Of a stretch of DNA of 64,000 nucleotides, positions 60,845 through 64,000 are shown one piece after another (positions within the stretch are counted from its first letter, which is position 1; every line of letters begins with the position of its first letter). Made by a program: the position numbers and the translations under genes. Under the pieces are notes generated by a model. That model worked only from the letters and a program-made list of their open reading frames with translations, was not told the origin of the DNA and ran no database searches. The DNA comes from CALBPI01 sp942491885 (GTDB lineage Bacteria; Pseudomonadota; Gammaproteobacteria; Steroidobacterales; Woeseiaceae), in assembly GCA_942491885.1 (NCBI GenBank), contig CALOCQ010000002.1:558001-622000 (forward strand), in the 5' to 3' direction.

Positions 60845-61728
60845 GTACAAGTTGGAGTATTTTCATAGTTGCAGGCACGGTCATCTCGATCATCGCCACT
60901 TTCTGGCTGATTTTGTGGTCGGGCCGACAAGGGCCGGACAACGCCAAAGATACCGGTCACGTCTGGGACGGACTCACCGAGCGCAATGAGCCGTTGCCAC
61001 GCTGGTGGCTGGGGCTATTCGTCATCACATTGGTATTCGCCATCGGCTACCTCGTGATCTTTCCCGGTCTCGGTAACTTCTCCGGCACCAGCGACTGGTC
61101 GCAACAGGCGCAATACGATGCGGAAATCGCCAAGGCGGAAGCGCGCTATGCGCCGATCTTCGCGCAGTTCGCCGACATGCCGCCGGAGCAGCTCGTTGAA
61201 AACACCGAAGCGCTCAGTATCGGGCGCAGCCTGTTTTCGAACTACTGCATCCAGTGTCATGGCTCCGCCGGCTACGGCGCGGCGTCATTCCCGAACCTGA
61301 CGGATGACGACTGGCTCTACGGTAGTTCACTGGACAGCATCGAGTACGCGATTCTGAATGGGCGCAATGGCATCATGCCCGCACTGGGCGCCGTGTTTTC
61401 AAACGATGCGGCACTTGATGACATGGTCGGCTATGTACGCAACATGTCGGCCGGGCAGGACGAAAGTTCACCGGCGCATGGCCAATATCTCGCGGTGTGC
61501 GGCGCATGCCACGGCCCCACCGGAGACGGTAATCAGGCACTCGGCGCACCCCGCCTGAATGATGACATCTGGCTGTACGGCAGCTCGCCGGGCATGGTGC
61601 GCGATGTGATCGTTAACGGCCGTCAGAACATGATGCCGGCACACCGCAAACTGGTCGGCGAAGATCGCGCCCGTCTGCTGGCCGCCTACGTCTATAGCCT
61701 GTCGGCCACGCAATCGCAGGCGGACTGA
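60841..61728 (+). CDS. ccoP: cytochrome cbb3 oxidase subunit III (CcoP), diheme cytochrome c
   Basis: A 295-residue protein with two N-terminal transmembrane helices and two heme c motifs, CIQCH and CGACH. The segment DGLTERNEPLPRWWLGLFVI between the helices is typical. It is the entry point for electrons from soluble cytochrome c. It starts at a GTG. Confidence 0.95.
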   Translation: MSTSWSIFIVAGTVISIIATFWLILWSGRQGPDNAKDTGHVWDGLTERNEPLPRWWLGLFVITLVFAIGYLVIFPGLGNFSGTSDWSQQAQYDAEIAKAEARYAPIFAQFADMPPEQLVENTEALSIGRSLFSNYCIQCHGSAGYGAASFPNLTDDDWLYGSSLDSIEYAILNGRNGIMPALGAVFSNDAALDDMVGYVRNMSAGQDESSPAHGQYLAVCGACHGPTGDGNQALGAPRLNDDIWLYGSSPGMVRDVIVNGRQNMMPAHRKLVGEDRARLLAAYVYSLSATQSQAD

Positions 61729-61732
61729 TGCG

Positions 61733-62026
61733 ATGACCGACGGCATACGCCACAGCGAGGACTGGTCGCGTGATACGCAGAAACGAGCCCTGCTGATATG
61801 GGTCTCGTTTCTGGTTGCGGCCGTTATGACACTGATATTTTTTGCTTTCGTTGACCCGCTGCTGCTGGTTGACGAGGTCAATATTGCTGCGCTCAATTCT
61901 CGTGAGATCGGCTACGGCATGGGCTTTTTCTTCTTCTGGGCCGGCACTCTGGCCAGTGGCTGGCTGTGCCTGCGACTGGCACGCCGCAAGCGCCAGCAAC
62001 CGCGGCCGACAGGGAGCGCGTCATGA
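61733..62026 (+). CDS. small membrane protein between ccoP and ccoG
   Basis: 97 residues with two predicted transmembrane helices (about 20-42 and 62-82) and an Arg/Lys-rich C-terminus. The residues between helices include an acidic stretch (LLVDEVNIAALNSREIG). I do not recognise a family. Its place in the cbb3 operon and an ATGA overlap with ccoG suggest a role in oxidase assembly. Confidence 0.7.
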   Translation: MTDGIRHSEDWSRDTQKRALLIWVSFLVAAVMTLIFFAFVDPLLLVDEVNIAALNSREIGYGMGFFFFWAGTLASGWLCLRLARRKRQQPRPTGSAS

Positions 62027-63411
62027 AAGAAACCGCTATCCCGGTCGAGAGCGTCTCACTCTACCAGAGCGAAGCCAAAGTCTATCCGCGTGAAATAAAC
62101 GGACGATTCTCGCGGCTGCGTAAGCTCGCGATGTTTGTACTGCTCGGCATGTTCTATTTCGGTCCGTTTGTTAATTGGGCCGGACGCCAGGCCGTGTTGT
62201 TCGATCTGCCGGCACGCAAGTTCTATATTTTCGGGCTTACACTGTGGCCGCAGGATTTTCTGTATCTTGCGCTACTGCTGATTCTCGCAGCGATAACTTT
62301 GTTCTTCGTAACCGCATTGGGCGGACGGCTGTGGTGCGGATACGCCTGCCCGCAGACTGTCTGGACCGAAGCATTCAGCTGGATCGAGCGATTGTTTGAA
62401 GGCGATCGTCTTAAACGCATGAAGCTCGACAAGGCGCCATGGAGCTGGAACAAAGTCTGGCGCAAGACAGGCAAGCAGATTTCCTGGATCGCGTTAGGGC
62501 TGATTACCGGGTTCTGCTTCGTTGGCTACTTCACGCCGGTACGCGAACTCGCGGTGAGTGTTATCAACCTGGAAGTAGCCGGCTGGTCGGCTTTCTGGAT
62601 TCTGTTCTACGGCTTCGCAACCTACGGCAATGCCGGCTACATGCGCGAGCAGGTGTGCAAGTACATGTGCCCGTACGCGCGCTTTCAGAGCTCGATGTTC
62701 GATAAAGACACGCTCATCATTACCTACGATGAGAAACGCGGAGAGCCACGCGGCAGTCGCAGCCGCAACGTTGCGCGCGAAGACACGCCGCTCGGCGACT
62801 GTATCGACTGCACGATGTGCGTACAGGTCTGCCCGACCGGCATCGATATCCGTGAGGGGCTGCAATACGAATGCATCGCCTGCGCCGCCTGCATCGATGC
62901 CTGCGATGAGGTCATGGACAAGATGAACTACCCGCGCGGGCTGGTGCGCTATAGCACCGAACATGCCATGACTGGCAAACCGACCCGTATTCTGCGCCCA
63001 AGACTGATTATCTACAGCGCACTGCTGCTGTTGTTTACGGGCCTGTTTGTCACCTCATTGGCAACCAAGCCACCGCTCATCGTTGATGTGATTCGTGATC
63101 GTAATGCGCTGTATCGCGATGTCGGGCGCGAGGGCATTGAGAACACCTTTACCGTGCATGCGATCAACAAGGACCAGCGGGCACACAGTTACACGCTAAC
63201 GGTGACCGGCATCGACGGCATCCGCATCGTGACCGAGACCGAGGTCACCATTGATGCAGAGTCGGGTCTGCGTATCCCGGTAGCCGTGCGCGTCCCGCAT
63301 GAGAACGCCGGCGGCGGCCAGAGCATCGAATTCACACTGTCCGCGAATGATGGCAGCAATACTACCCTCAGCGAAGACAGCCGCTTCCGCGGCCCCGTAA
63401 CGAGTTACTAA
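62023..63411 (+). CDS. ccoG: cbb3 oxidase assembly ferredoxin CcoG (FixG)
   Basis: A 462-residue polyferredoxin with about five transmembrane helices. The conserved WCGYACPQTVWTE is followed by two 4Fe-4S motifs, CIDCTMCVQVCPTG and CIACAACIDACDE. The C-terminal part is an Ig-like periplasmic domain. CcoG is thought to reduce copper for CcoN maturation. The start at 62023 overlaps the preceding stop. Confidence 0.95.
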   Translation: MKETAIPVESVSLYQSEAKVYPREINGRFSRLRKLAMFVLLGMFYFGPFVNWAGRQAVLFDLPARKFYIFGLTLWPQDFLYLALLLILAAITLFFVTALGGRLWCGYACPQTVWTEAFSWIERLFEGDRLKRMKLDKAPWSWNKVWRKTGKQISWIALGLITGFCFVGYFTPVRELAVSVINLEVAGWSAFWILFYGFATYGNAGYMREQVCKYMCPYARFQSSMFDKDTLIITYDEKRGEPRGSRSRNVAREDTPLGDCIDCTMCVQVCPTGIDIREGLQYECIACAACIDACDEVMDKMNYPRGLVRYSTEHAMTGKPTRILRPRLIIYSALLLLFTGLFVTSLATKPPLIVDVIRDRNALYRDVGREGIENTFTVHAINKDQRAHSYTLTVTGIDGIRIVTETEVTIDAESGLRIPVAVRVPHENAGGGQSIEFTLSANDGSNTTLSEDSRFRGPVTSY

Positions 63412-63412
63412 T

Positions 63413-63601
63413 ATGACAACACTTACCACCCCGGCAACGCCCTGGTATCGCATACCGATGGTCTGGCTCGTCGTCGCGATTCCTGCTCTGACAGTGGTCG
63501 GCTGCATGTTCACGATATTCCTGGCCATCAGCAACCCGGACCCGGTGATGCCGCGGCTGGACGATCAGCCTCTGGCGGCCAAGGAGTCTGCCCGGCCGTG
63601 A
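63413..63601 (+). CDS. short FixH-like membrane protein
   Basis: 62 residues with one transmembrane helix (about 17-40). The opening PWYRIPMVWLVVAIPALTVV and ISNPDPVM resemble the first part of FixH (CcoH). FixH proteins are usually two to three times longer with a periplasmic domain, which is absent. It sits exactly where fixH usually lies, between ccoG and ccoI. It may be a reduced CcoH or an unrelated small subunit. Confidence 0.6.
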   Translation: MTTLTTPATPWYRIPMVWLVVAIPALTVVGCMFTIFLAISNPDPVMPRLDDQPLAAKESARP

Positions 63602-64000
63602 CCCAGGCGCACTGCTTTCATTGTCAGGACGAGGTTCCTAGTGGCGTCGATATCCGGATTGATGTCGGCGGCGAATCGCAGCCGATGTGCTGTCATGGTT
63701 GTGCTGCAGCAGCGGCATTTATCGCCGGCGCGGGCTTAGCGCAGTTCTACCGTCATCGCGCACCGGATGCCGAGGCCAGCCTGCGACCGCCAGAAGCAAG
63801 TTATGACGCGTTTGACCAACCTGACGTCGCCGCGCAATACGTTGCCTGCGACGAACAAGGCGGCGCCGAAGCAACGCTGTATATCGGCGACCTTTATTGC
63901 CCGGCATGCATCTGGCTGATCAACGAGCTACTTGACGACCAGCCCGGCATACAAAGTGTCGCCGCAAACCCGGCCAGCCGACGTATCGTCGTGCACTGGC
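63598..64000 (+). CDS. ccoI: copper-transporting P-type ATPase CcoI (FixI), N-terminal part
   Basis: The first 134 codons of a gene that leaves the window at the right edge. It starts at a GTG whose GTGA overlaps the previous stop. The N-terminus has a Cys-rich metal-binding segment (CFHCQDEVP, MCCHGCAAA) followed by an HMA-type domain with the CxxC site in DLYCPACIW. These are the typical FixI/CcoI N-terminal features; the ATPase core lies outside. It would supply copper to CcoN. Confidence 0.88.
   Translation, partial: MTQAHCFHCQDEVPSGVDIRIDVGGESQPMCCHGCAAAAAFIAGAGLAQFYRHRAPDAEASLRPPEASYDAFDQPDVAAQYVACDEQGGAEATLYIGDLYCPACIWLINELLDDQPGIQSVAANPASRRIVVHW

Noticed and set aside
1..64000. CRISPR arrays, insertion sequences, tRNA or rRNA genes, prophage
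   Set aside because: No regular repeats, transposase frames, tRNA-like cloverleafs or integrase genes were seen while reading the window.

Overview
The window comes from a flagellated, facultatively low-oxygen gammaproteobacterium with moderately GC-rich DNA. The evidence is a polar-type flagellar locus organised as in Pseudomonas and Vibrio (FleQ/FleS/FleR, FlhF/FleN, FliA, FlgM), Na+-type PomAB stators, a cbb3 oxidase cluster and an Fnr-type regulator. A marine lineage is likely because of PomAB. A closer placement (for example Woeseiaceae-like) is only a guess.

Layout. 1-2598 (minus strand): a MoxR ATPase / DUF58 / DUF4381 / VWA-protein operon that leaves the window at the left edge. 2815-3898: two small exported proteins. 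3911-5279: a FleQ-like activator split over two overlapping frames. 5419-8977: a diguanylate cyclase and a pomA-pomB-PilZ operon, each behind a sigma-28 promoter. 9021-20789 (minus): fliLMNOPQR-flhB-flhA-flhF-fleN-fliA-DUF2802-HDOD, read from a sigma-54 promoter. 20957-31792 (minus): fliK, fliJIHGFE, fleR, fleS (sigma-54 promoter) and a full-length fleQ. 31980-36008 (minus): fliT, fliS, fliD, flaG, fliC. 36281-46668 (minus): the rod/hook/ring genes flgB to flgL, with a sigma-54 promoter before flgB and a probable sigma-28 promoter before flgK. 46990-48982 (plus): flgA (sigma-54), then flgM, flgN and a CsrA-like gene (sigma-28). 49107-54113: a divergent signalling module (soluble histidine kinase; HATPase-REC-REC-Hpt protein; REC-PAS-GGDEF-EAL protein) with facing sigma-28 promoters. 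54074-55267: an aminotransferase. 55438-56208: an unrecognised gene with a sigma-28-like promoter. 56217-58442 (minus): hemN and fnr. 58618-64000 (plus): ccoNOQP, a small membrane protein, ccoG, a very short FixH-like protein and the start of ccoI.

How it works together. The sequence supports a three-tier flagellar cascade. FleQ, with a CRP/Vfr-like site upstream, sits at the top. Sigma-54 promoters serve fleSR, fliL, flgB and flgA. Sigma-28 promoters, read when FlgM is exported, serve flagellin, the hook-junction proteins, the stator, FlgM, a diguanylate cyclase, the kinase module and an unknown gene. I read eight sigma-28 candidates, all with an 11-base gap between an 8-base TnAAGnnn element and an 8-base nnCGnTnn element. 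Cyclic-di-GMP genes (two GGDEF proteins, one also EAL; one PilZ) are tied into this cascade. The right end is a separate microaerobic respiration block with an Fnr/Anr box between hemN and ccoN. There are no chemotaxis genes, tRNAs, rRNAs, insertion sequences or CRISPR arrays that I could see.

Most interesting points: (1) a flagellar-timed kinase pair in which the multidomain partner has no HisKA domain; (2) a CsrA-family protein with an enlarged first loop behind flgMN; (3) a second FleQ whose receiver domain is split between two frames; (4) an unknown 256-residue protein apparently under sigma-28 control. All promoter calls and family assignments were made by reading the sequence, without database searches.
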